64,000 bases of DNA from NCBI RefSeq assembly GCF_900114415.1, contig NZ_FOSZ01000006.1, forward strand, positions 184,047-248,046, read 5' to 3'. The translations under genes were made by a program, and so were the position numbers. A model generated the notes under the pieces. It had not been told where the DNA came from and did not search any database. It was given only the letters and a program-made list of their open reading frames with translations. This DNA comes from Shimia haliotis (lineage in GTDB: Bacteria > Pseudomonadota > Alphaproteobacteria > Rhodobacterales > Rhodobacteraceae). Positions 1-8,203 of the stretch are shown here, piece after piece. Each line of letters starts with the position of its first letter. The first letter of the stretch is position 1.

Positions 1-1
1 A

Positions 2-637
2 AGGGGCGATTGGTCGGCTAAGGCGTTCCCGTGGCTGTCGGTGCGGGAAGCCTTTGTCGGCATTGCGCCGGCCACCATCATGGCGGTCAGTTTCTCCGGC
101 GAGCTTGCCTATGAAATCCACGTGCCCAACAACCAGCTCTACGGAGCCTACCTTGCTTTGCGAAAAGCGGGCGACGCATTTGGCATGACGCTCTTTGGCG
201 CGCGGGCCATCGAATCTATGCGACTTGAGAAGGGCTACCTGCATTGGAAGGCAGAACTGCTGACGGAGTTTGACCCGTTTGAAACCGGTCTGACGCGGTT
301 TGTGACTATGGAAAAGCCGGAGTTTGTCGGGAAATCCGCATTGGCACGGAGGCAGGCAGAGCCTCCTTCTCAAAAGCTTGTCACGCTTGCATTGGACACA
401 GAAACCGCCCCAGCCCTTGGGGGGGCCTCTGTGATCGAAGCAGATCAAGTCGTCGGCACGGTAACATCCGGTGCTTGGGGGCACCGGACGGGACTCAATC
501 TGGCGATGGCGTTTTTGCGGTCTGATTTGTGTGGTGTGGGAACCGGCGTCAATATTGATGTCTGTGGCGATATCGTTGCCGCAACAGTCATTGAGCCAAG
601 TCCTTATGACGCGGGCCTGACCCATCCTCGGGGGTGA
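2..637 (+). CDS. GcvT-domain FAD-dependent oxidoreductase, C-terminal part (5' end outside window)
   Basis: This is the last 211 residues of a protein whose reading frame is open at the left window edge. The sequence resembles the folate-binding aminomethyltransferase (GcvT) domain that forms the C-terminal half of dimethylglycine and sarcosine dehydrogenases. Visible family features are the SGELAYEIHVP stretch, the GARAIESMRLEKGY stretch, and a barrel-like C-terminal domain with a GGASVIEADQVVGTVTSG pattern. In such enzymes the FAD domain oxidises an N-methyl amine and this domain passes the one-carbon unit to tetrahydrofolate in the cytoplasm. The N-terminal FAD domain cannot be seen, so a stand-alone GcvT-like protein is not excluded. 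A GTG at 41 is only an internal codon of the same frame. Confidence 0.75.
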   Translation, partial: RGDWSAKAFPWLSVREAFVGIAPATIMAVSFSGELAYEIHVPNNQLYGAYLALRKAGDAFGMTLFGARAIESMRLEKGYLHWKAELLTEFDPFETGLTRFVTMEKPEFVGKSALARRQAEPPSQKLVTLALDTETAPALGGASVIEADQVVGTVTSGAWGHRTGLNLAMAFLRSDLCGVGTGVNIDVCGDIVAATVIEPSPYDAGLTHPRG

Positions 638-733
638 GTTGATCCCATGAGGTGCGCCAAATTAGGGCGGTTGCGGCTTTTGCGGCGGCTTGCTCTTGAC
701 TGTTGCCGGATTTCCCGTCCTTTTTGAGCGCAA

Positions 734-749
734 TGTTAGCGCCCAAACA
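734..749. promoter_or_regulatory. Possible LacI-family operator upstream of the sugar-acid dehydratase
   Basis: The 16-mer TGTTAGCGCCCAAACA is an imperfect palindrome (TGTT...AACA with a central GCGC) about 100 bp before the dehydratase start. It resembles TGTTAGCGCTAACA-type sites of LacI-family sugar regulators. A small hairpin, GCCCAA-ACAG-TTGGGC at 741-756, overlaps it. The link is inferred from position and similarity only. Confidence 0.25.
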
Positions 750-793
750 GTTGGGCTGCGGACGAGACTTGGCACAGTCGCTTTGCCGTCGCG

Positions 794-823
794 ATACCGA
801 CGCAATACCGACATGATACCGAC
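794..823 (-). repeat. Triple 8-mer array, 11-bp period (GTCGGTAT array 1)
   Basis: ATACCGAC occurs at 794-801, 805-812 and 816-823, exactly 11 bp apart. Read on the minus strand it is GTCGGTAT three times. The same three-unit, 11-bp-period array recurs at 22974-23003 and 61320-61349. It ends 17 bp before the dehydratase start codon and just before its ribosome-binding site. No function is known to me. Confidence 0.8.
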
Positions 824-840
824 GGGTCAGGGAGGACCTC

Positions 841-2637
841 ATGGCGAAAATCACCAAAGAGCAATTGCGTTCCCGCATGTGGTTCAATGATCCCGAAGAT
901 CAGGAAATGACGGCGCTCTATCTGGAACGATACCTGAACTATGGGCTGACCCGTGAGGAGCTTCAGAGCGGCAAACCCATCATCGGGATCGCCCAGACCG
1001 GAAGCGACCTAAGCCCTTGTAATCGCCACCACATAGAGTTGACCAAGCGCGTGCGCGACGGTGTGATTGCGGCGGGTGGCACGGTGATCGAAATTCCCGT
1101 GCATCCCATACAGGAGACCGGAAAACGGCCCACCGCGATGCTTGACCGCAACCTCGCGTATTTGTCTTTGGTGGAAACTTTGTTCGGCTATCCCATTGAT
1201 GGCGTTGTATTAAACATCGGCTGCGACAAGACAACGCCCGCTCTTTTGATGGCCGCGGCAACGGTGAATATCCCTGCGATCGCCCTGTCGGTTGGTCCCA
1301 TGTTGAACGGCTGGTTCCGTGGAGAGCGCACAGGGTCTGGAACAATCGTCTGGAAAGCCCGCGAATTGCACGCCGCCGGCGAAATTGACGACGAAGGGTT
1401 CATGGATGTTGTGGCGTCATCGGCCCCATCGGTGGGATACTGCAACACCATGGGAACCGCCACAACGATGAACTCTCTGGCCGAAGCTTTGGGTATGCAA
1501 CTGCCAGGTTCCGCTGCGATTCCAGCGCCTTACAGAGAACGTGGGCAAATTTCCTATGAGACCGGAAAACGGATCGTCGAGATGGTTTGGGATGATTTAC
1601 GCCCGTCTGACATCATGACGCGAGAGGCTTTCGAGAATGCGATTGCCATCAATTCGGCGATTGGCGGCTCGACCAACGCACCGATCCATTTGAACGGCAT
1701 CGCTCGCCACCTCGGCGTGCCCTTGGACAACAACGACTGGCAGGAAATAGGCCACAAAGTTCCGCTGTTGGTGAACCTCCAGCCTGCGGGTGACTATCTT
1801 GGTGAGGATTATCATCGCGCGGGTGGTGTTCCGGCTGTGGTTTCGGAACTGATGAAGGCCGACCTGCTGCCGCACCCCGATGCGATCACGGCAAACGGCC
1901 TTAGCATGAGGGAAAACTGCGAGACCCGAGAAGTGATGAACACGGATGTCATCAAATCAGCGGATGCGCCTATCGTGGCCGAAGCCGGGTTTGTGAATTT
2001 GACCGGCAATCTCTTTGACAGCGCGATTATGAAGACCTCGGTCATATCGGATCAGTTCCGTGCCAAGTACCTGTCAAATCCCGATGATCCCAACGCCTTT
2101 GAAGGTCGCGCAGTGGTGTTTGACGGGCCGGAGGACTTTTACGCTCGTATTGATGATCCTGCGGAAAACATTGATGAAAACTGTGTTCTATTTATGCGCG
2201 GTGCCGGACCGAAAGGGTATCCCGGCGGGGCGGAAGTTGTGAACATGCGCGCGCCGTCCTACCTTTTGAAGCAGGGGGTCAATGAGTTGCCCTGCGTGGG
2301 CGATGGGCGGCAATCGGGCACCTCGGGATCGCCGTCGATATTGAACGCGTCGCCGGAGGCTGCGGATGGCGGCGGTTTGGCGCTTTTGCAGACCGGAGAC
2401 CGCGTGCGATTTGACTTGAGTAAATGCACGGCCGACATGTTGGTGGATTTTGCCGAGCTGCAAAAACGGGCTGCGGATCTGGTTACTTCGGGGGGCTATG
2501 CGGTGCCTGAGAGCCAGTCGCCCTGGCAACAATATTTCCGTGAGATGGTGCAACCGTTTGATCAGGGAATGACCCTGCGCGATGCGCCCCAATACCGTGA
2601 TATTGCCAGAAAACACAGGCCAAGAAACAACCACTAA
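841..2637 (+). CDS. xylD: D-xylonate dehydratase-like, IlvD/Edd family
   Basis: The 598-residue protein belongs to the iron-sulfur IlvD/Edd dehydratases. It most resembles the xylonate/arabonate branch, which turns a sugar acid into its 2-keto-3-deoxy acid in the non-phosphorylative pentose pathway. The three expected cluster cysteines are Cys60 (SPCNR), Cys128 (IGCDKTTP) and Cys201 (GYCNTMGT). The end, with [15 protein letters not shown], is complete, and the length fits the xylonate enzymes of about 590 residues. A GGAGG ribosome-binding site at 831-835 supports the ATG at 841. Dihydroxy-acid dehydratase (IlvD proper) is less likely because the N-terminal [13 protein letters not shown] segment matches the sugar-acid group. 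The exact substrate, xylonate, arabonate or another sugar acid, cannot be decided from sequence. No other pentose-pathway gene is adjacent. Confidence 0.8.
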   Translation: MAKITKEQLRSRMWFNDPEDQEMTALYLERYLNYGLTREELQSGKPIIGIAQTGSDLSPCNRHHIELTKRVRDGVIAAGGTVIEIPVHPIQETGKRPTAMLDRNLAYLSLVETLFGYPIDGVVLNIGCDKTTPALLMAAATVNIPAIALSVGPMLNGWFRGERTGSGTIVWKARELHAAGEIDDEGFMDVVASSAPSVGYCNTMGTATTMNSLAEALGMQLPGSAAIPAPYRERGQISYETGKRIVEMVWDDLRPSDIMTREAFENAIAINSAIGGSTNAPIHLNGIARHLGVPLDNNDWQEIGHKVPLLVNLQPAGDYLGEDYHRAGGVPAVVSELMKADLLPHPDAITANGLSMRENCETREVMNTDVIKSADAPIVAEAGFVNLTGNLFDSAIMKTSVISDQFRAKYLSNPDDPNAFEGRAVVFDGPEDFYARIDDPAENIDENCVLFMRGAGPKGYPGGAEVVNMRAPSYLLKQGVNELPCVGDGRQSGTSGSPSILNASPEAADGGGLALLQTGDRVRFDLSKCTADMLVDFAELQKRAADLVTSGGYAVPESQSPWQQYFREMVQPFDQGMTLRDAPQYRDIARKHRPRNNH

Positions 2638-2677
2638 GACCGAGCAACTGAAAAAGCATCATAGTTTAGTCGGTTCC

Positions 2678-2692
2678 TGAACCATTGCTTAA
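2678..2692 (+). promoter_or_regulatory. Possible CtrA-type box upstream of the polysaccharide locus
   Basis: TGAACCATTGCTTAA fits the TTAA-N7-TTAA pattern bound by the alphaproteobacterial regulator CtrA, with one mismatch in the first half. It lies about 50 bp before the first gene of the locus. CtrA control of motility and surface genes is known in Rhodobacterales. The assignment here is inference. Confidence 0.3.
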
Positions 2693-2744
2693 CGATTGTG
2701 GGGCATTCTTGCTTCATTGAGCTCTGTGTTTCGGAGGCGTCAAA

Positions 2745-3356
2745 TTGGTTTTGCGTGGATTTTTTTGGTGTTTCGCGGCGTTTTCCGCGTGTTTTTTGTT
2801 GGTTCCTTTGGCTGGCGCCGCCTCGGCCGAAGTGCGCGAGTTACCTGTAAATGCAGATCGATGCGCGATATTTTTCGCGCTGACCGGGCGTGTGGATGCG
2901 GGTTGCAAACAGCCAGATCCCGATGGGTATGGTGCTTTGCGGAAACTGTCGCCGGAGCCCGCGTTTTCCAAGCAGGCTGCGCCTTTGAGGACAATGGCCG
3001 AAGAGCAGGGGTATTTTGTCCGGTTCGCCTTCAATTCGGATCAGCTGACGGAAGAATATAGCGCGCATTTGGACCGCTTGGCGCAAGTGCTTGGCAGTGT
3101 TGCGCTGCAAAGCAGTTGTCTAAAGCTTGTGGGCCACACCGACAGCGTCGGCGGCTTGGCCTACAATCTAAAGCTGTCGGAGAAACGGGCGTCGCAGGTG
3201 GCGGCATATCTTGTCGCCAAGGGGGGGCTTTTGCCGGCGCGCCTTTCAACGGAGGCACGCGGAGAAACAGTCGGTCTTCCCGGGGTTCCGGGTGCACATC
3301 CTCTCAATCGGCGTGTCGAAATCCTCGCCAAGTCACAAACTGGCGACGGGTGTTGA
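2745..3356 (+). CDS. OmpA-family outer-membrane/periplasmic protein (first copy)
   Basis: This 203-residue exported protein begins with a hydrophobic signal segment (about residues 5-28). It carries an OmpA-like peptidoglycan-binding domain over roughly residues 90-197. Domain marks are FAFNSDQLT near 94-102, the [10 protein letters not shown] loop near 128-137 and the NRRVEI motif near 188-193. OmpA domains hold peptidoglycan non-covalently. There is no N-terminal beta-barrel, so it probably tethers an envelope complex. The start is a TTG at 2745, supported by GGAGG at 2733-2737 with a 7-nt spacer. The caspase-like gene begins five bases after its stop, so the two are probably co-translated. 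A related protein is encoded at 6360-6887 on the other strand. Confidence 0.8.
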   Translation: MVLRGFFWCFAAFSACFLLVPLAGAASAEVRELPVNADRCAIFFALTGRVDAGCKQPDPDGYGALRKLSPEPAFSKQAAPLRTMAEEQGYFVRFAFNSDQLTEEYSAHLDRLAQVLGSVALQSSCLKLVGHTDSVGGLAYNLKLSEKRASQVAAYLVAKGGLLPARLSTEARGETVGLPGVPGAHPLNRRVEILAKSQTGDGC

Positions 3357-3360
3357 TATC

Positions 3361-4125
3361 GTGCGTTTCGCCTTTGGACTTCTCAGTTGGTTTTTGTTTT
3401 GCACAATGGGTGTGTCGCAAACCGCCCCAGTCGCACTTGTCATCGGCAATGGTGAGTATGCCCATGTTGCAGACCTAAAAAACGCAACGCGCGATGCGCA
3501 GGCGGTTGCCTTGTCTCTACAGCGTGCGGGGTACCAGACGACGCTGATTGCCAACGCGGATCGGGCGGAGATGCTGACGGCCTTGGCGAAGCTGCGGATT
3601 GCGGCAGGCGAGGCAAGCCAGATTGTTGTCTATTTTTCTGGCCATGGGGCACAACAGAACGGGCATGGCTATTTGCTGGGGCGGGATGTGCCGCCGCATG
3701 GTGTGGATCTGGCGCGCTATGCGGTTTCGCTACAGGTGGTTATGCGTGCAATTTCAGACAAGCCGCGTCAAAAAATCGTTTTTCTTGATGCCTGCCGCAC
3801 ACCGGTGTCGGGATCAATGGCGCCTTTGTCCGGGCCTGCTCTACACTTTCCGGCAGGTACGTTTGTTGCTTTTGCGGCGCAACCGGGGGCGCCTGCATTT
3901 GACGGAGTAGGGTCCCTAAGCCCGTTTGCCGACGCTTTGGTCTCGGAAATCGCGGGGCCTACGCAGACACTTGGTGCCGCCATGAGATCAATCCGCCGTC
4001 GCGTTGTCGCGTCGACGGGCGGGCAACAGGTGCCATGGAGTATTGACGTTCTTTTGCAAGAGGCGAAGATCGGCCGCGGGGCTGCAACTAGGAAAGCGGC
4101 TGAGGCAGGTCTTTCAGGGGGATGA
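3361..4125 (+). CDS. Secreted caspase-like (C14) protein
   Basis: The protein has 254 residues if translation begins at the GTG at 3361, right after the OmpA gene stop. That start gives a clean signal segment (VRFAFGLLSWFLFCTMG). The frame stays open upstream to 3211, but that part overlaps the OmpA gene and looks non-coding. The core is a caspase/metacaspase p20 fold: VALVIGNGEY near residue 25, catalytic His95 in YFSGHGAQ and catalytic Cys145 in FLDACRTP. Both dyad residues are present, so it may be an active cysteine protease, probably cleaving after basic residues as bacterial orthocaspases do. No clear C-terminal partner domain is present. The last 38 bp overlap the convergent GH16 gene. 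Its role beside polysaccharide genes is unknown. Confidence 0.8.
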   Translation: MRFAFGLLSWFLFCTMGVSQTAPVALVIGNGEYAHVADLKNATRDAQAVALSLQRAGYQTTLIANADRAEMLTALAKLRIAAGEASQIVVYFSGHGAQQNGHGYLLGRDVPPHGVDLARYAVSLQVVMRAISDKPRQKIVFLDACRTPVSGSMAPLSGPALHFPAGTFVAFAAQPGAPAFDGVGSLSPFADALVSEIAGPTQTLGAAMRSIRRRVVASTGGQQVPWSIDVLLQEAKIGRGAATRKAAEAGLSGG

Positions 4126-4834
4126 ACCGGACCTCGCCGACAAACGCGCTAGCGTGTGTGTTCGCTTGTGGGGTGCCTGACCAAGCATCAAGGGACTCGT
4201 CCGCAGCCCAGATGTTGGCAAAAAGGAAGCTCGGCAGAGAGGGCAAGTCGCTTTCTCCTTCGGTCACTTCAAAAACCAACCTGTCTTCGGCGTACCAACG
4301 GATGCGATCAGGCAACCATTCAAAAGCGTAGATTCGAGGCGCATCCGCAGCATCAAATCCCAGGTCGATGAACATGTTTTTCAACACGCCATCCACAAAC
4401 CAGGCAATGTGTAGGCGAGTTGTGTCTTTGCCCAAAAATTCGATGTCAATTTCATCGTGTCGGGTGCCATAATACGCACCGGTATAGGTGAAAAAGCCAG
4501 TCACCACACCCTCACCGCGGGCCGGTTTCATCAGGACTTCGTACCGACCGTAGTGTGTGGTGTTTTCTCGCCGGATCGAGGCGCCTGTGAACCGATTGGT
4601 TTGGTTGGCTTGAGGCGACAAATTCAGATGCACCCCATTTTCAAAACGCAGTTGCCCTCGGGACCAGTCGGTGTCGAAATGTGGGTGAGAAAACGTGTAG
4701 TCTGCCACATGCCATCCAGTGACAGGATGGGATTGGAAGGTATCCGAGAACCCCTCTGCTGCAATTGCTGGCGTGCCAGTGCTCACAATCATCAGTCCCC
4801 AGAATGCTGCGAATGCCCGAAACAGCCTCGTCAT
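4088..4834 (-). CDS. Secreted glycoside hydrolase family 16 endo-beta-glucanase (ExoK/lichenase type)
   Basis: The 248-residue protein starts with a signal peptide ending near AIAAEG (residue 27). The rest is a GH16 jelly-roll domain. The catalytic motif DEIDIEFLG places the nucleophile at Glu128, the assisting Asp at 130 and the acid/base Glu at 132. RYEVLMKPARGEGVVTGFFTY upstream of it, which is an approximate rather than exact match to other members, is typical of lichenases and ExoK-like glycanases. These cut beta-1,3, mixed beta-1,3-1,4 or succinoglycan-type chains in the periplasm or outside the cell. It is transcribed towards the caspase gene and overlaps it by 38 bp. Beside a beta-glucan-type synthase, it probably trims or releases the polymer. 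Confidence 0.88.
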   Translation of the reverse strand: MTRLFRAFAAFWGLMIVSTGTPAIAAEGFSDTFQSHPVTGWHVADYTFSHPHFDTDWSRGQLRFENGVHLNLSPQANQTNRFTGASIRRENTTHYGRYEVLMKPARGEGVVTGFFTYTGAYYGTRHDEIDIEFLGKDTTRLHIAWFVDGVLKNMFIDLGFDAADAPRIYAFEWLPDRIRWYAEDRLVFEVTEGESDLPSLPSFLFANIWAADESLDAWSGTPQANTHASAFVGEVRFIPLKDLPQPLS

Positions 4835-5049
4835 GACGGCACCGTTTGTTAAGGTTAACGTTTATTAAGATTAATAATCTGTGTTGCTTGGCTCTCAAGG
4901 CGGGGCAAGAAAAATCGTCGGTTTTGGTTAATAGCTCGTGCGCCCTGTTTTTTTCCCAAATTCCGCTAAGACATGGGGAAAATTTGCCTTATTAAGACTT
5001 GAGCAATGTGGCCGCCCTAAAATCTCCATATAGATTTTGGGATTTTGTG

Positions 5050-6294
5050 ATGCGGTACGAGTTTTCAGTGTGGCGTCGCGCGTTTGGCGCGCTGGCAATG
5101 CTATTGGCAGGTACGGCGTGTGTCGGCCCACACGCCACACTCGCCCCAGCGATCGCGCAACCCAATACAAGGCCTGCTCGCAACTTCACTTCGTTTTCCA
5201 ACGCCTTGCATTGTATGGATCGATTACTGGCGCAGGCGGGCAAAGGATCTGTTTTGATTTCGTCTTCCGGATTTCCCGATGAAACCGACGACATCGACGT
5301 CGGCGCCGATGACATGTTGATCAACGCCATCAACCAGATGAATCGTTCCAACTCTCGCTATGTTTTTTTGGATCAGGCCAGAATCTCCGGTTTTGGCCAG
5401 TTGGAGATCGTCACCACGCGAAAGAAAGACGAGGTCAAACCGCAATTGTATGTTCGTGGCTCGATCAGCCAGATCGACGATGATCCGTCTGACAATGCCT
5501 TAACTTTGGGATACGACAAAGCCGCGGATAAAGGCATTTCCGAGGGATATATTCGAGGCTCTCGAAGTCTTTCGGTTGTGACTGTCGACATGCATCTGGT
5601 GGCGTTTCCAAGTCGCCGAATTCTGCCCGGTGCCTCGGTCGCAAATTCTATGGTGGTGACGCAAAAACGGTTTGAGGCGGGCGCCTTTGGCATCATTCAA
5701 ACTGGAACACTCGGCGCGCCATTGCGGATCGAACGAATCGAAAGCCGTAGTCAGGCCGTGCGAAATCTGATTGAGGTTGGTGCAATTGAACTGCTTGGGC
5801 GTCACGCGGGCGTGCCCTACTGGACCTGTCTGGACGGTGCGCCGACAGACGCCAAGGGCAATGAGAAACAGGAACGCCAAACCCGACACCAGTCCGAAGC
5901 CGCGCAAATCGCCGAGGCGCAAGATCTCTTGTCGAAAATGGGATTTCTTCAGGCCCACGAAACGGGCGCACTTGATGCGGCCACACGCCGTGCGTTGAGC
6001 GCCTTTCAATCGAGAAACCATCTCTTGCCAAACGGCGTTGTGGACTTTGATACGTTGCGTGAACTGCGCCGGCAGACACCGGTGGCGGCCAAACTTCCGA
6101 ACCCGGAATTGGCTATGCGTCCGGCGACGGAAGTGCAGGCCGCTACAACACGGAAGACACCGCCGAAAAGGGCCGCCGCGCCGTCTGTTGGCGTGGCGCC
6201 GGCGCGCGATCCGGAATGTGTGGAGGAAGGTGATTGTGAGGAAGTTTACAAGAACCTCTATCACTTCATCAAGACACTAGGAGACGGTGGATGA
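5050..6294 (+). CDS. CsgG/HfaB-like lipoprotein with C-terminal peptidoglycan-binding domain
   Basis: The chosen ATG at 5050 gives 414 residues. It begins with a lipoprotein signal and lipobox (LAGTAC, Cys near residue 24). A TTG at 4999 is possible but would bury the signal. Residues about 55-260 resemble the CsgG/HfaB family, outer-membrane lipoproteins that secrete curli subunits or anchor holdfast. The match rests on the GSVLISSSGF, NAINQMN and LEIVTTRKKD stretches. Residues about 285-350 form a PG_binding_1 domain (AQDLLSKMGFLQ, TRRALSAFQSRN). A proline/lysine-rich linker and an acidic tail follow. The GH16 gene lies divergently upstream, and a strong terminator follows at 6301. It is probably an envelope-spanning anchor or secretion element. 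The CsgG assignment is by pattern and moderate. Confidence 0.65.
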   Translation: MRYEFSVWRRAFGALAMLLAGTACVGPHATLAPAIAQPNTRPARNFTSFSNALHCMDRLLAQAGKGSVLISSSGFPDETDDIDVGADDMLINAINQMNRSNSRYVFLDQARISGFGQLEIVTTRKKDEVKPQLYVRGSISQIDDDPSDNALTLGYDKAADKGISEGYIRGSRSLSVVTVDMHLVAFPSRRILPGASVANSMVVTQKRFEAGAFGIIQTGTLGAPLRIERIESRSQAVRNLIEVGAIELLGRHAGVPYWTCLDGAPTDAKGNEKQERQTRHQSEAAQIAEAQDLLSKMGFLQAHETGALDAATRRALSAFQSRNHLLPNGVVDFDTLRELRRQTPVAAKLPNPELAMRPATEVQAATTRKTPPKRAAAPSVGVAPARDPECVEEGDCEEVYKNLYHFIKTLGDGG

Positions 6295-6300
6295 AGAAAA

Positions 6301-6323
6301 GGCCCGCCACAAGGCGGGCCTTT
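6301..6323. terminator. Bidirectional rho-independent terminator
   Basis: GGCCCGCC-ACAA-GGCGGGCC forms an 8-bp GC stem followed by TTT on the plus strand and TTTTC on the minus strand. It sits between the CsgG-like gene and the convergent second OmpA gene and can end both transcripts. Confidence 0.9.
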
Positions 6324-6359
6324 GCGCGTCTTACGAGAGAGAGACGCGATCCGGCACGG

Positions 6360-6887
6360 TCAGGGACAGTCCCGAGCCAGAATTTCCACACGACGGTTTT
6401 GGGAAGAGGCACCCGAAAATCCGGAAAGAGGGCGAGTTTCGCCTTCAGCCAAGACCTCTTTGATTCGAGAGCGATCTCGAAGACCTGAGCGCAGCGCTTC
6501 CGCGACAACAGCCGCCCGTTCTTGCGAAATCTGAAGATTGCGTGTCGCCGATCCGGAGGTGTCTGAATGGCCGACCAATCGCAGGCATGCGCCAGTCATA
6601 AGCGGCGTTTCGAGAACCTGAATCAGCACTGAAATCTGAAGTCGGGCGTCGTCGTCAAGCTGCGACCCGCCTTTGGGAAAAAATACCGCGCTTTCACGGA
6701 TTTCGTCATCAAGTAGGCCCTCGGTGAGCTGTTGTGACCTGTCCTCTGCCGCGTCGCACTCCTCGGCGCGGACACCGTATTGTTGATACACGCGTTCGCA
6801 AAGCTCCTGGGCCGTCAGGGCCAGAGTGGACGTCGGAAGAAGGCAATAAAAAACAAGCGGTAAGCCCGCGGCGAAATGCGTCTTCAT
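6360..6887 (-). CDS. OmpA-family protein (second copy)
   Basis: This is a 175-residue exported protein when started at the ATG at 6887. That start has a strong AGGAG site 8 nt upstream and leads directly into a signal peptide (MKTHFAAGLPLVFYCLLPTS). The open frame extends 30 codons further without support. Residues about 70-173 form an OmpA-like peptidoglycan-binding domain with LVGHSDTSGS and a final [11 protein letters not shown]. Residues 30-60 carry two cysteines (LCERVYQQ, EECDAAED) that could form a disulfide. It resembles the OmpA protein at 2745-3356 in size and layout, suggesting related envelope roles. It is convergent with the CsgG-like gene and is not obviously in an operon. Confidence 0.8.
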   Translation of the reverse strand: MKTHFAAGLPLVFYCLLPTSTLALTAQELCERVYQQYGVRAEECDAAEDRSQQLTEGLLDDEIRESAVFFPKGGSQLDDDARLQISVLIQVLETPLMTGACLRLVGHSDTSGSATRNLQISQERAAVVAEALRSGLRDRSRIKEVLAEGETRPLSGFSGASSQNRRVEILARDCP

Positions 6888-7047
6888 CGAAAATCTCCTT
6901 GCCACAAAGGTTAAGAAAAAGAAGCTAACGAAATGTGAACAGGGCGGGAACAAAAAAGGAAAATTATCCAAGTGCATTTACGAAATCTTTGGGGATTGGC
7001 GTAAGTCTGAAGCCATATTTTCGAGTTTTTTTGGTTTTGGTGATTTC

Positions 7048-8193
7048 ATGGGCGTAGCTCCCGTTCTCCCTCAGAGGCATACCTGGATTGACGCGCTAAG
7101 ATTGTTTGCCGGCTTATCTATGGTTGGCCTGCACGCAACCGCAGACCCAATGGGCCAGCCTTTCGCGGATGCGTCTCCACAGGAACGTTTGGGGCCTATG
7201 GTCTTGCGCGCGGTCCTATATACGGCGCGGACCGAGCTGTTCCTGATGATTTCGGTTCTGTTGCTTTTGATGGCGTTGGACCACCGCCCGCGCGGGTATG
7301 GGACTGTGCTTCAGCAACAGGCGCGCCGGCTGCTTGTCCCTTTTATTTTTTGGACAGCATTCTACGCCGCTTACGGGATATTGAAGGCGCAACAGTATGG
7401 CTATTCGGATGCAGAAATAGCGCGCGTTTTGTCCCCTGCTGAGTGGCTAGGTTTTCTTCTTCTGGGGGATGTGAAGTACCATATGCACTTCATTCCAACA
7501 CTGTTTGCTTTGATATTGTTTTTCCCACTGTTTCGTTTGTCAGAACGGCAGCCGATCTGGGGTCTGCTCATTCTCATTCTTTTGTTGGTCAAACGAAATC
7601 TGGATGGCGTGGTTTACCAATACTTTTGGGATACGGACGTTCTGCCATACCTCGCGAGGCTCATAAAAGTAACCACGTATGTGGGCTATGGAATGGCGGC
7701 CGGCGCAATTTTGGGGCTTTGGCGCAAGTTTCCGGCCAAGGACCGGATAAGCTGGGTGCCTGTCCTTTTGCTCATCGCCGTTTTTTTGTTTTATTTCAAG
7801 GCAATATCGACCGCGCGCGTGGTTGAAACGGGGGCATGGGACTTTGCCTATGAACCTGGATATTGGGCGGATTTTTTGATGCCGGCGCTTGTACTTGCGC
7901 TGTGCATGTGTCTCGCCGAAAGGCAATGGCCAGCGTGGATTTCCAAAGTGTCGATGTATTCCTTTGGCATTTACCTGTGCCATCCGATTTTTCTGGATCT
8001 TGCCGAAATCACTATACGCGATCTGCCGCTGCCCCCCATGCAGCAAGTTCTGTCGAAGCTCGCCTGGACTTTGCCTGCGACCTGCGGGTTCGTTTTTGCG
8101 CTGTCCAAGATGCCGTCGTTGGCTTGGACAATTGGCCTTGGTTCTTTGCCGCGGCTTTTGACGCGCGGCCAAACCCACGCACATTTGGAATAG
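7048..8193 (+). CDS. Acyltransferase family 3 membrane protein
   Basis: The 381-residue protein has about ten hydrophobic segments across its length. It opens with WIDALRLFAGLSMVGLHA, the usual start of acyltransferase-3 proteins, and has conserved RTELFLMISV and FIPTLFALILFFPLF segments. These inner-membrane enzymes move acetyl, succinyl or other acyl groups onto sugars, usually of exopolysaccharide or lipopolysaccharide. The position directly before the STAS-nucleotidyltransferase gene (spacer 10 bp) suggests that it decorates the polymer made by this locus. The catalytic histidine usually found in the first segment could be His20-region (GLHATADP). The acyl donor and acceptor cannot be told. 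Confidence 0.85.
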   Translation: MGVAPVLPQRHTWIDALRLFAGLSMVGLHATADPMGQPFADASPQERLGPMVLRAVLYTARTELFLMISVLLLLMALDHRPRGYGTVLQQQARRLLVPFIFWTAFYAAYGILKAQQYGYSDAEIARVLSPAEWLGFLLLGDVKYHMHFIPTLFALILFFPLFRLSERQPIWGLLILILLLVKRNLDGVVYQYFWDTDVLPYLARLIKVTTYVGYGMAAGAILGLWRKFPAKDRISWVPVLLLIAVFLFYFKAISTARVVETGAWDFAYEPGYWADFLMPALVLALCMCLAERQWPAWISKVSMYSFGIYLCHPIFLDLAEITIRDLPLPPMQQVLSKLAWTLPATCGFVFALSKMPSLAWTIGLGSLPRLLTRGQTHAHLE

Positions 8194-8203
8194 GAGAGAA
8201 TGA

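Noticed and set aside
3211..3360. Upstream extension of the caspase-like frame into the OmpA gene
   Set aside because: The GTG at 3361 gives a clean signal segment, whereas the extension reads an out-of-frame part of OmpA.
4840..4880. TTAA-rich stretch between GH16 and the CsgG-like gene as CtrA boxes
   Set aside because: The spacings between TTAA copies are 2, 6 or 12, not the 7 required, so AT-richness of a promoter region explains it.
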